Below are positions 26,918 to 34,968 of a DNA stretch of 63,947 nucleotides, one piece after another; within the stretch, counting starts at the first letter, position 1; every line of letters starts with the position of its first letter. Made by a program: the position numbers and the translations under genes. Under the pieces are notes generated by a model. It searched no databases. It was not told the origin of the DNA and saw only the letters and a list, made by a program, of their open reading frames with translations. Origin of the DNA: Clostridia bacterium (GTDB taxonomy: Bacteria; Bacillota; Clostridia; Christensenellales; Borkfalkiaceae); contig JAFVQM010000009.1 in assembly GCA_017504795.1 (NCBI GenBank), positions 1-63,947 of the forward strand. Reading direction: 5' to 3'.

Positions 26918-26958
26918 GAAATATAATTTTATTATTTTGTAAGACAGTAGGAGACATT

Positions 26959-27156
26959 ATGTTTAGTTTATTCAAAAAGCAAAAAAGAAAACCTTTAACA
27001 CTTGAACAGCGTGAAAAAATGGCTGATTTCTGGGAGAACGACAAGTATGAATTTCGCACGCTTATAACCAAAAAAATACCAGAACTCTCAAAAGAACTTG
27101 GTGTTGAAATTGGTATTACGTTTAGCAATATCGATTTTGATTTAACTAAAAAGTAA
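26959..27156 (+). CDS. Small hypothetical protein
   Basis: 65 residues, rich in Lys and Glu (FKKQKRKPLTLEQREKMADF at the start). GTAGGAGACATT before the ATG is a good ribosome site. No membrane segment and no family that I recognise. It follows the small membrane protein by 41 bases and is likely on the same message. Confidence 0.5.
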   Translation: MFSLFKKQKRKPLTLEQREKMADFWENDKYEFRTLITKKIPELSKELGVEIGITFSNIDFDLTKK

Positions 27157-27188
27157 TTAAAAAACTTTATAATACCCTAAAAATTGTT

Positions 27189-27217
27189 TGACAATGGGTA
27201 AAAGTATTGATATAATT
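27189..27217 (+). promoter_or_regulatory. Promoter of the Leu T-box operon
   Basis: TTGACA (27189-27194) and TATAAT (27212-27217), 17 bases apart: a consensus promoter. Confidence 0.87.
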
Positions 27218-27223
27218 ATTTCA

Positions 27224-27502
27224 ATATTTTTTATAAATGCAGTGATGGAATTATTGAAAATTCGTTAGTCGCTTTCAGAGAGTTGGCGGTAGGTGTGAGT
27301 CAATAGGGCTGAGTTTTTAAGTCTCGTTCCGGAGCAGAGTTTTTGAACTAACAGTAGGAAACTTCGGCTTGCCCCGTTATCATGGCATAGAGTTTGTTTG
27401 AACTCGATTTGAGCCCGAATATAATTTTCGGGGAAATAGGGTGGTACCACGGTGATAATAATCGTCCCTAACTTGCAACTAGATGCGAGTTAGGGATTTT
27501 TT
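27224..27502 (+). ncRNA. T-box leader, specifier CUC (leucine)
   Basis: CAGAGAG bulge and apical TTGGC...GTCAA hairpin (27276-27303), T-box GTGGTACCACGG at 27441-27452, terminator 27465-27502. Stem I base: TGC (27238-27240) + AGTGAT + GGAA (27247-27250) pairs with TTCC (27327-27330) + GGA + GCA (27334-27336), a textbook K-turn; above it TTGAAAA pairs with TTTTTAA. The codon one base before the TTCC arm is CUC at 27323-27325. Leucine agrees with the first gene being a LeuA homologue. TGGT in the T-box fits a tRNA ending A-CCA. Confidence 0.85.
27465..27502 (+). terminator. Terminator of the Leu T-box leader
   Basis: TCCCTAACTTGC (27465-27476) pairs with GCGAGTTAGGGA (27485-27496), followed by six T. 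Confidence 0.88.
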
Positions 27503-27503
27503 A

Positions 27504-27660
27504 ATCCCTTATAAGCGTCGTTATACTGCGTTTCTGCCGTCGCAGTGTGTCTGCAATGACCAAAAAGGTCTATTGCAACCACCCGTCTAGGCGAGCCTGG
27601 TCTAACTCGCTTTTAAGGTCTTAAAATAGTTATAACAAGCAATCAAAAAGGTCTATTGTA
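27504..27660 (+). repeat. Intergenic structured repeat, copy 4
   Basis: TGCAAT-GACC-AAAAA-GGTC-T-ATTGCA core and CGTCTAGGCGAGCC as in copy 1, starting CCCTTATAAGCGTCG as in copy 5. It lies between the T-box terminator and the first gene, so unlike the other copies it would be part of the antiterminated mRNA. Confidence 0.78.
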
Positions 27661-27726
27661 TTGTCCTAAACGGTTCAATATAAAACAAAAAACTAAACTT
27701 AATCTATATATAAAGGAGATTATAAA

Positions 27727-29115
27727 ATGAAAAAAATCAAAATCGTAGACGTTACGCTTAAAAAACTCAGTGAAGAACGCGAAGTATCGCTTTTATTCCG
27801 TGAAAAATCGGCAATTGCAAACAACGCTGAACTACTAGGTGCTAACGCTATTGAACTTCCCGCGGTTAAAAACTATCGCGAAGATTCTATCATTTATAAA
27901 TCTATCTCGCAAAATATTCAAAATGCAACGCTTGCTATCCCCGTTGGGTTTAGTAAAGAAGGCGTCTCTATCGCTTGGGAATGCATTAAAACTGCTAAAA
28001 ACCCACGCCTTCAAGTAGAACTTCCCGTATCTACTATTCAAATGGAATACGCATATCACGTAAAGCAAGAAAAAATGCTTGTAAAAATTGCTGAACTTGT
28101 AAAAGAAGCAAAATCTTATTGCAGTGACGTTGAGTTTTCCGCACTTGACGCGACTCGCGCTAACGTTGACTTTTTAGTTTCAGCCGTTCAAGAAGCCGAA
28201 AAAAGCGGTGCAACGTCTATAAGCATTTGCGATAATTCGGGTACGTCAATGCCTAGCGATTTTGCAAGTTTAGTAGAAACGGTTATAAACGCCGTTTCAA
28301 TTCCCGTATATGTATCTGTTTCCGACCGTATAAATATGGGCGTAGCGTCTGCGATAGAGTCTATTTCAAAAGGCGTTTGCGGATTAAAGTGCGCTATGAT
28401 AGGAAAGGACGTGTTACTCTCTGGCGAAATTTCTGACGCGATGAGTGTTTGCGGTGCAAAAATAGGTGCTGAAATAGAACTTAAAAGCACTAAAATTCAC
28501 GCAAGTATCGACGATTTGCTTTCTAAAATAAGCCACAAGTCCTACGAAACAACTTCAAGCATTGACGACGGAAATCAAATTTTACTTGACGACCAGTCTA
28601 CGTTAGCCGACGTTATGAATTCGGCAATCAAACTTGGTTACGACCTTTCCGACGCCGACTGTGGCAACGTTTACAAAGCGCTTATCACCGTTTGCGAAAA
28701 AAGGGGAACGGTTGGCGCAAAAGAATTTGAAGCGCTTATTGCAAGTAACGCTATGCAAGCGCCGTCAACCTATCACTTTGAAAGTTACACCACGACTAGT
28801 AGCAACTTGTCAAAATCAATGTCGCAAGTGACCTTAAAAACGGGTGACGAAACTATTTGTGGTGTAGCGTCGGGCGACGGTCCTATCGATTCTGCTTTCC
28901 GCGCTATCGAACAATGCATAGGCTATCACTACGAACTTGATAACTTCGAAGTTCAATCGGTAACCGAAGGTAAAGAAGCATTAGGTTCTGCGCTCGTTAG
29001 ACTTAGAAATAACGGCAAACTCTATTCTGGCAACGGCACTTCGACCGATATCGTTGGCGCTAGTATTAGGGCGTATATAAACGCCGTTAACAAAATCGTA
29101 GCCGAGGAGGCTTAA
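27727..29115 (+). CDS. 2-isopropylmalate synthase homologue with lost catalytic metal site
   Basis: 462 residues with the layout of LeuA: a DRE-TIM barrel (1 to about 270), a linker, and a well-kept C-terminal allosteric domain (about 345-462; GDGPIDSAFRAIEQ, STDIVGASIRAYINAVN) that binds leucine in true LeuA. In the barrel the TLRDG motif reads TLKKL (residues 10-14), the metal-binding His-x-His is Ser197-Val-Ser199, and the GIGERAGN segment is CAMIGKDVLLSG. Without these ligands, condensation of acetyl-CoA with 2-oxoisovalerate is not expected. It is therefore probably a pseudoenzyme, perhaps a leucine sensor for the ligase encoded next. AAAGGAGATT precedes the ATG; two bases... separate stop and next start by one codon-free base. 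Confidence 0.85.
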   Translation: MKKIKIVDVTLKKLSEEREVSLLFREKSAIANNAELLGANAIELPAVKNYREDSIIYKSISQNIQNATLAIPVGFSKEGVSIAWECIKTAKNPRLQVELPVSTIQMEYAYHVKQEKMLVKIAELVKEAKSYCSDVEFSALDATRANVDFLVSAVQEAEKSGATSISICDNSGTSMPSDFASLVETVINAVSIPVYVSVSDRINMGVASAIESISKGVCGLKCAMIGKDVLLSGEISDAMSVCGAKIGAEIELKSTKIHASIDDLLSKISHKSYETTSSIDDGNQILLDDQSTLADVMNSAIKLGYDLSDADCGNVYKALITVCEKRGTVGAKEFEALIASNAMQAPSTYHFESYTTTSSNLSKSMSQVTLKTGDETICGVASGDGPIDSAFRAIEQCIGYHYELDNFEVQSVTEGKEALGSALVRLRNNGKLYSGNGTSTDIVGASIRAYINAVNKIVAEEA

Positions 29116-29116
29116 T

Positions 29117-31576
29117 ATGAAAATTGTATTTTCTACGAAAAACGTAAATCGTTCGTCCTTTCTCGATACCTGTCGTTACGCCTACGATTACGGATTTAAG
29201 GGTTTTGAGATATACGACGCGATTAAAGAAAGATTAAATCATCACGATAGTATTTTGCGCCGTGACCGTATCGCCGACTCTAAAAGAAAACTCGTAAATA
29301 GGGGGCTTTCAGTTTCCGCACTTAGAATGCCCACCGCTATCGACAGCCAAGAAACTACGGCAAGTACCGTTGAAAAGTACGTGGAAATGGCGTCCGTTTC
29401 GGGTGTTGAAAACGTTATAGTTTACGTTGAAAATAAAGTTGATTTTTCTATTTTAGACGAAAAACTTTTATCTGCCGTTAAAAAGGCTGAGAAGTTAGAC
29501 GTTAATATTTTATTCGAAACGATAGGGTATCTTTGCCACACCGAAAACGTAATAGAGATAATAAACCACTTCTCGTCCGCCGTGATAGGCGTTTCTTGGA
29601 ACGTTAGGGGCACGTATTTTACGGCAAAAGAGTCAGCCGAGTCGACCATTAAAACTTTGGGCGCGTATATAAAGTACGTTCGCCTTGGTGATATGAAAGG
29701 CGATAAAACCGTTTTAATCGGCGAGGGCGAACTCGACGTTGAAAAACTTATAAACGCTTTATCGTCACTTAATTACGACGGGTTTATCTGCGCCGCTTGG
29801 AACGACGAAATCAACGATGCCGATATCGTTTTAACCCACTTTTCTAACTACGTAGCGTCGCTTAACCGTGAAAAAACAACTACTAGTGGCGAGTATTATA
29901 ATAGGGCAAAAACGGGCACTTACGTTTGGAAAAAGTACGACGTTATAGATGCAACTTTTTCAAAAGTGTTAGATACTATGGTCGAAAACTATCCCGACCA
30001 GTATGCGTTTAAGTTTCCTACGCTCGACTATACTAGAACATACCAGCAGTTCCGCCGTGACGTTGACGAGTGCGCCGCAGCGCTTATATCCTTAGGCGTA
30101 AAGGCAGGCGACCACGTTGCCGTTTGGGCAACTAACGTGCCAGAGTGGTATATAACTTTCTGGGCAACTACTAAAATCGGCGCAGTACTAGTTACCGTTA
30201 ACACCGCTTATAAAATTCACGAAATCGAGTATTTGTTAAAGCAGTCTGACACGCATACTCTTATTATGATAGAGTATTCAAAAGACATAAACTACAAAGA
30301 AATAATAAGTGAACTTTGCCCCGAACTCAAAACGCTTGAACCTGGAAAACCCTTATATTCTAAAAACTTGCCTTTCCTTAGAAACGTAGTAACGGTAGGC
30401 TTTTCGATGGACGGGTGCTTAACGTACGAGCAAATGCTTAATCGCGCATCACTTATCCCGCAAGAAGAAGTGAGAAGGCGCGCATCACTCGTAAAGCCAG
30501 ACGACGTTTGTAATATGCAATATACGTCTGGAACGACGGGCTTTCCAAAAGGCGTTATGCTTACCCACCGCAATATCGTAAACAACGGTAAAACTATCGG
30601 CGATAGAATGGATTTATCAACTGCCGACCGCATGATGATACAAGTGCCTATGTTCCACTGTTTTGGAATGGTGCTTTCAATGACTTCTATGATGACTCAC
30701 GGCGGAACGCTTTGTCCTATTCCGTACTTCTCGCCAAAGTCGTCACTCGCGTGCATTAACGATGAAAAAATCACTTGTTTTAACGGTGTTCCTACAATGT
30801 TTATCGCGATGTTTAACCACCCCGACTTTGCTAAGACTGACTTCTCGTATATGAGAACGGGTATTATGGCGGGGGCTAACTGTCCACCCGATTTGATGAG
30901 GCGCGCGTCGGTTGAAATGAATATGCGTGAAATCATCTCGGTTTACGGACAAACGGAAGCGTCGCCAGGCTGTACTATGGGTGAAGTTAACGAAGACTTA
31001 GACCACCGCGTTGAAACGGTTGGTAGTGCTTTCCCCGGCGTTGAGTGTAAAATTATCGACCCTGAAACGGGCAAAGAACTCCCTGATGGTGAAAGTGGCG
31101 AATTCGTTGCGCGTGGCTTTAACATTATGAAAGGCTACTATAAAATGCCCGAGGCAACCGCGCAAGCGATAGATAAAGACGGGTGGCTCCACTCAGGCGA
31201 TATTTGTATGAGAACGCCCGACGGTTACTATAAAGTAACGGGCAGACTTAAAGATATGATAATTCGCGGTGGCGAAAACTTATACCCCCGCGAGATTGAA
31301 GAGTTTTATTTAACAAACCCAAAAGTAAGAGATATCCAAGTAGTAGGCGTTCCCGACGAAAAGTACGGCGAAGAGTGTTGCGCGTGGATAATACTCCACA
31401 AGGGCGAAACGGCTGACGAAAACGAGATGAAAGAGTATGGAAACGCGTCTATTGCAAGGCACAAAGTTCCAAAGTACTTTATGTTTGTTAACGAGTTCCC
31501 CATGAACGCTGCGGGCAAAATTCTTAAATACAAGATGAGAGAAGAGTCCGCAATAAAATTAGGGCTTAAAAAATAA
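29117..31576 (+). CDS. TIM barrel-acyl-CoA synthetase fusion (Leu T-box controlled)
   Basis: 819 residues. Residues 1 to about 255 resemble sugar phosphate isomerase/epimerase TIM barrels, but only some metal ligands remain: ILFETIG near 133 keeps the Glu, while the usual Asp-x-x-His and His-x-x-Asp positions read WNVRG and RLGD. Residues about 275-819 are a complete AMP-forming acyl-CoA synthetase of the FadD-like type: YTSGTTGFPKGVMLTHRN near 470, YGQTEASPG near 614, GWLHSGD near 690, and the terminal lysine in AAGKILKYKMRE. It differs from the two HTH-cupin ligases in both parts. Under a leucine T-box, isovalerate is the inferred substrate, giving isovaleryl-CoA for the Vor complex. GAGGAGG lies before the ATG. 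Confidence 0.86.
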   Translation: MKIVFSTKNVNRSSFLDTCRYAYDYGFKGFEIYDAIKERLNHHDSILRRDRIADSKRKLVNRGLSVSALRMPTAIDSQETTASTVEKYVEMASVSGVENVIVYVENKVDFSILDEKLLSAVKKAEKLDVNILFETIGYLCHTENVIEIINHFSSAVIGVSWNVRGTYFTAKESAESTIKTLGAYIKYVRLGDMKGDKTVLIGEGELDVEKLINALSSLNYDGFICAAWNDEINDADIVLTHFSNYVASLNREKTTTSGEYYNRAKTGTYVWKKYDVIDATFSKVLDTMVENYPDQYAFKFPTLDYTRTYQQFRRDVDECAAALISLGVKAGDHVAVWATNVPEWYITFWATTKIGAVLVTVNTAYKIHEIEYLLKQSDTHTLIMIEYSKDINYKEIISELCPELKTLEPGKPLYSKNLPFLRNVVTVGFSMDGCLTYEQMLNRASLIPQEEVRRRASLVKPDDVCNMQYTSGTTGFPKGVMLTHRNIVNNGKTIGDRMDLSTADRMMIQVPMFHCFGMVLSMTSMMTHGGTLCPIPYFSPKSSLACINDEKITCFNGVPTMFIAMFNHPDFAKTDFSYMRTGIMAGANCPPDLMRRASVEMNMREIISVYGQTEASPGCTMGEVNEDLDHRVETVGSAFPGVECKIIDPETGKELPDGESGEFVARGFNIMKGYYKMPEATAQAIDKDGWLHSGDICMRTPDGYYKVTGRLKDMIIRGGENLYPREIEEFYLTNPKVRDIQVVGVPDEKYGEECCAWIILHKGETADENEMKEYGNASIARHKVPKYFMFVNEFPMNAAGKILKYKMREESAIKLGLKK

Positions 31577-31578
31577 TT

Positions 31579-32382
31579 ATGGTAAAAGGATACGAAATTA
31601 TTGACGCGCATTGTCACATATACCCCGATAAAATTGCCGAACGCGCCGTGCACGGAACGGATACTTTTTACGATATCGTTTCAAAACACAAAGGCACGTT
31701 TAAGGACTTAGTTAGCCAAAAAGAAAGTAGCGGTATAGATAAATTCGTAGTTCAATCGGTGGCAACAACGCCACACCAAGTTAAGAGCATAAACGAGTTC
31801 GTAGCGCGAGAAATCGACCTATACGGCGATTTTCTTATAGGTCTTGGCACTTTGCACCAAAATAGCGAAACTATGAAAGAAGACGTTTTGCACCTTATAG
31901 AACTTGGGCTTAAAGGCGTAAAACTCCACCCTGATATACAAAATTTCAAGATAGACGAAGAAAGATATTTTGAAATTTACGAACTTTGTCAAAAGCATAA
32001 CTTACCTATCTTAATGCACACGGGCGATTTTAGGTACGACAACTCGAACCCCAACCGTTTAATACCCGTACTTGAAACTTTCAAAGACCTAAAAATCATA
32101 GGCGCGCATTTTGGCGGTTGGTCAATTTATGAAGACGCAAGCAAAAAACTAAACAAATACGAAAACTTGTTCGTAGACTGTTCGTCTTCCTTTTACGCGC
32201 TTAAAAAACCCGTGGCAAAAGAGATTATAAACCGCTACGGAGTGGATAGAGTACTATTTGGCTCAGACTATCCTATGTGGGACGCGGGCGAAGAACTTAA
32301 CTACTTTTTCTCGCTTAACCTAAGCCGTGAAGAAAACGAAAAAATCTTATCTAAAAACGTTAAAGCGTTACTTAAATTCTAA
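31579..32382 (+). CDS. Amidohydrolase-family metal hydrolase
   Basis: 267 residues of the amidohydrolase-2 type: IDAHCHIYPD near residue 6 (first metal His pair), LHPDIQNF near 113, LMHTGD near 137, GAHFGGW near 174 and FGSDYPMWD near 225 (final Asp). Members hydrolyse or decarboxylate small ring or lactone compounds; nothing here fixes the substrate. It starts two bases after the ligase stop, so it belongs to the Leu operon. Its role there is unknown. Confidence 0.8.
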   Translation: MVKGYEIIDAHCHIYPDKIAERAVHGTDTFYDIVSKHKGTFKDLVSQKESSGIDKFVVQSVATTPHQVKSINEFVAREIDLYGDFLIGLGTLHQNSETMKEDVLHLIELGLKGVKLHPDIQNFKIDEERYFEIYELCQKHNLPILMHTGDFRYDNSNPNRLIPVLETFKDLKIIGAHFGGWSIYEDASKKLNKYENLFVDCSSSFYALKKPVAKEIINRYGVDRVLFGSDYPMWDAGEELNYFFSLNLSREENEKILSKNVKALLKF

Positions 32383-32388
32383 TAAAAA

Positions 32389-32415
32389 AATCTCCTTTTT
32401 CAAGGAGATTTTTTT
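32389..32415. terminator. Bidirectional terminator
   Basis: AATCTCCTT / AAGGAGATT stem with loop TTTC, A run before and eight T after. It ends the Leu operon and the converging gene at 32415. Confidence 0.9.
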
Positions 32416-33905
32416 TAATCTTTATTGTTTTTAATTTTCAATTTTTCACGCCTGCGCTTAAAGATAAACCTTTCAAAAGGCTCTTCTTTAACGTGCGGTT
32501 TGCGGTGTTCGATAAACGCTAGCGCCGAAGAGTAAAACAGCATAGGCCCTAGTTGGAAAAAGTAACAGTCAAGCAAACTCATAATTAGTAGAGCAAGAAG
32601 AGATAGCGCTATAAACACGTTTTCTATCGTGGGCTTTTTTTTGCAGAGTTTTATAGTTTGTATTCTGTGAACTAAATACGCTATAAAACAAACTAGCCCG
32701 CCCGTTGCTAAAACTTGCAAAATATTGTTGTGCCACATACGTGGGAAAAAGGCGTTCCAACCAACTTCGCTGGGGTGTAGGGTACTATTGATGCCGTAGA
32801 ACCCACCGCCAAGCAAGGGGTATGAATAAAAGGTTTCAACGGCGTGCTTATAAATCTCGTCACGCCCGTTAGAGTTAAGCCCGTTCGCAAAGGAAAAACC
32901 AAACATATTAAACACGTAGTGATTAAACAAGTAAACGCCTGTTAAAAGTAAAATTATAAATAGAGCGGTTATTATCTTAGTTGAAATCTTTTTACTCTTT
33001 GAAAATACTACTATTTGGCAAATAACGTAGAGTAAACCGCCAACTAAAATAGAGTTTCTAGACAGCGATAAAACGTTTGCAAAGAATAAAAGTAATATTA
33101 TAATATTTGATAAAAATACGTTTTTGTCTTTTGCAAGGTAGTAAAATGCAAAGGGGATAGCAAGCGTTACCATAGCGCCCATATTAGTATTGACACCCCA
33201 ACCGCTAATAATGAACGCGTTTTCGGGCTTGCCGTCAACTATAACGCCGTTTGTAAGATATGCAAAAATTATTTGAACTGAAACCACTAAACTAAAACAA
33301 ATTACCGTAAACGCAAGATAGTCTTTTACGACTTTGTTCCACTTAACGCCAAAAGAAATTACGAGATACGGAATAACCATCGCTAAAAACTGAATACCTG
33401 CAAAAATTAGGTTTTTGGTTTCAAACCCTTCAAGCATAGCGCTACCTAGCCCTGATATAAGGTAAGAAATTCCTAAAAACACCATACCGCCAAGCAGTTT
33501 ATACTTGGTTTTTACCGCGTTACTAAAACCTATTTCTCTATCGAAAATTAACCTAATAAGTAAAAATACGGCAACGGCGCAACCCATAATTATAAGGGTT
33601 TTACCGCCGTTATCAAGTAAAAAAATCGAATTTTCCGATTTGCTTGGGTTGTTTTTTATGCTTGGCGCGATATATGAAAATATCATAAGCGGAATATACG
33701 GTAGATAATCTTTACCGAAAACGCTTATATAAATTGCAATACCTGCAACCGCCATATAAAAATAGTAGTCGTACCCTAAAACGTTAGAAACGGCGCAAAA
33801 AACCGCCAAACAAAAAACGAACCATTTTGAGCGGATAAAAGCGCTTATCCAACTGAAAAACGGTAGGTTTGAAAAAATATATTGTTTTTCTGCGGTTTTA
33901 ATCAT
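32415..33905 (-). CDS. O-antigen ligase/polymerase-like membrane protein
   Basis: 496 residues with about 11-12 hydrophobic segments and a long periplasm-type loop containing GRDEIYKHAVETFYSYPLLG near 346 and HNNILQVLATGG near 393, typical of the Wzy/O-antigen ligase (Wzy_C) family. Such proteins link or polymerise surface glycans, in Gram-positives often capsule or teichoic-acid-like polymers. It stands alone, without glycosyltransferases, so the partner glycan is not evident. Confidence 0.8.
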   Translation of the reverse strand: MIKTAEKQYIFSNLPFFSWISAFIRSKWFVFCLAVFCAVSNVLGYDYYFYMAVAGIAIYISVFGKDYLPYIPLMIFSYIAPSIKNNPSKSENSIFLLDNGGKTLIIMGCAVAVFLLIRLIFDREIGFSNAVKTKYKLLGGMVFLGISYLISGLGSAMLEGFETKNLIFAGIQFLAMVIPYLVISFGVKWNKVVKDYLAFTVICFSLVVSVQIIFAYLTNGVIVDGKPENAFIISGWGVNTNMGAMVTLAIPFAFYYLAKDKNVFLSNIIILLLFFANVLSLSRNSILVGGLLYVICQIVVFSKSKKISTKIITALFIILLLTGVYLFNHYVFNMFGFSFANGLNSNGRDEIYKHAVETFYSYPLLGGGFYGINSTLHPSEVGWNAFFPRMWHNNILQVLATGGLVCFIAYLVHRIQTIKLCKKKPTIENVFIALSLLALLIMSLLDCYFFQLGPMLFYSSALAFIEHRKPHVKEEPFERFIFKRRREKLKIKNNKD

Positions 33906-34013
33906 TGAAACTCCGTTAAAGGCTACTATATACTACCTATACATTATGCCATAAATTTGCTTATTTGTAAAGTGGTTTTACAGTTAGTTATTATTGACTT
34001 AAAAAAAGGCGTT

Positions 34014-34805
34014 TTATACCTTTTTTAAGTAATTATTTGGTGAAACCCCGTACTTTGCCTTAAACGAGCGCGAAAAGTTATAAACGTTGCTAAAACCAAC
34101 TTGTTCGGACGCGTCGCTCACGCTAGTTCCGTTGATTATCAAACTAAGCGCTTCTGACAAACGCTTATTTAAGATATATTCTTTAATAGTAACGCCGTAT
34201 TGCCTTTTGAAAACGTTGCTGAGATACGTTCTCGTATAAGAAAACTGTCTTGCAACCGTTTCTACTTGCAAGGGCTCGTAATAATATTTGTCAAGGTAAT
34301 CTTTAACGTCTTTTATAACGCTATTCGAGTCGGAACTCAAAATCTCGCCGATAGCCGAAAGTAATATTTCAATAACGGGTTCGGCGTAAACGGTTTCTTC
34401 TTGGTCAACTAGTTCTTTAATAGAGTCAAAATAATTGCCTTTAACGTGATGAACAACGTTCACGTCGTCAAGTTTTTTGGCGTACGGGCCTGAAAACCCT
34501 ATCCACGCGTACTCGATTTCAGTGTTTTCGTGAAGATAGTACGTTGGAACGTGCGGTTTAACGATGTACGCGTCCCCCGCAACGAGATTGTGTTGCGTTC
34601 CGCTTTCAATAAAAATATCGTTGCCTTTTTTAAGAAAATGAATAACGTAATTAAAGCGCTTGAAAGGACCTGTAAGCCCTAGTTTGTGTTTTATTTTATA
34701 GCCCAAAAACATAGGGGTTAACTTTTCAAAATCGGCTTTGCCGTGATAGTCGTGCATTGAATAGTGTATAGAGCGTTCAACTTGTATAATTTTACTCAAA
34801 GGCAT
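34014..34805 (-). CDS. AraC-family regulator
   Basis: About 264 residues: N-terminal cupin-like sensor (about 40-100) and C-terminal double HTH (ETVARQFSYTRTYLSNVFKR, then QVGFSNVYNFSRSFKAKYGVSP). Divergent from the amidohydrolase gene at 34969, which it probably controls. AAGGAG ends only one base before the ATG at 34805; a TTG two codons downstream (34799) has better spacing and may be the true start. Confidence 0.82.
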   Translation of the reverse strand: MPLSKIIQVERSIHYSMHDYHGKADFEKLTPMFLGYKIKHKLGLTGPFKRFNYVIHFLKKGNDIFIESGTQHNLVAGDAYIVKPHVPTYYLHENTEIEYAWIGFSGPYAKKLDDVNVVHHVKGNYFDSIKELVDQEETVYAEPVIEILLSAIGEILSSDSNSVIKDVKDYLDKYYYEPLQVETVARQFSYTRTYLSNVFKRQYGVTIKEYILNKRLSEALSLIINGTSVSDASEQVGFSNVYNFSRSFKAKYGVSPNNYLKKV

Positions 34806-34817
34806 TCTCCTTATCAA

Positions 34818-34968
34818 AAAGCAAGATTTTGCTTCTCTATTTATTAAAATGTATCATATTTTTAACGTTTATGCAAGAGTAAAATATTGCATTTTGATAA
34901 ATTTAAGCGTGATTATGATATTTACACGCGTGATTTTTTGTGGTAAAATACTATGCGGAGAGAAAATT
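34818..34968. promoter_or_regulatory. Divergent AraC / amidohydrolase control region
   Basis: A 150-base AT-rich stretch between the two divergent starts. TAAAATACT before the ATG at 34969 could be a -10 box and GCGGAGAG its ribosome site. ACACGCGTG (about 34923) is a short palindrome, a possible regulator site. Confidence 0.4.
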
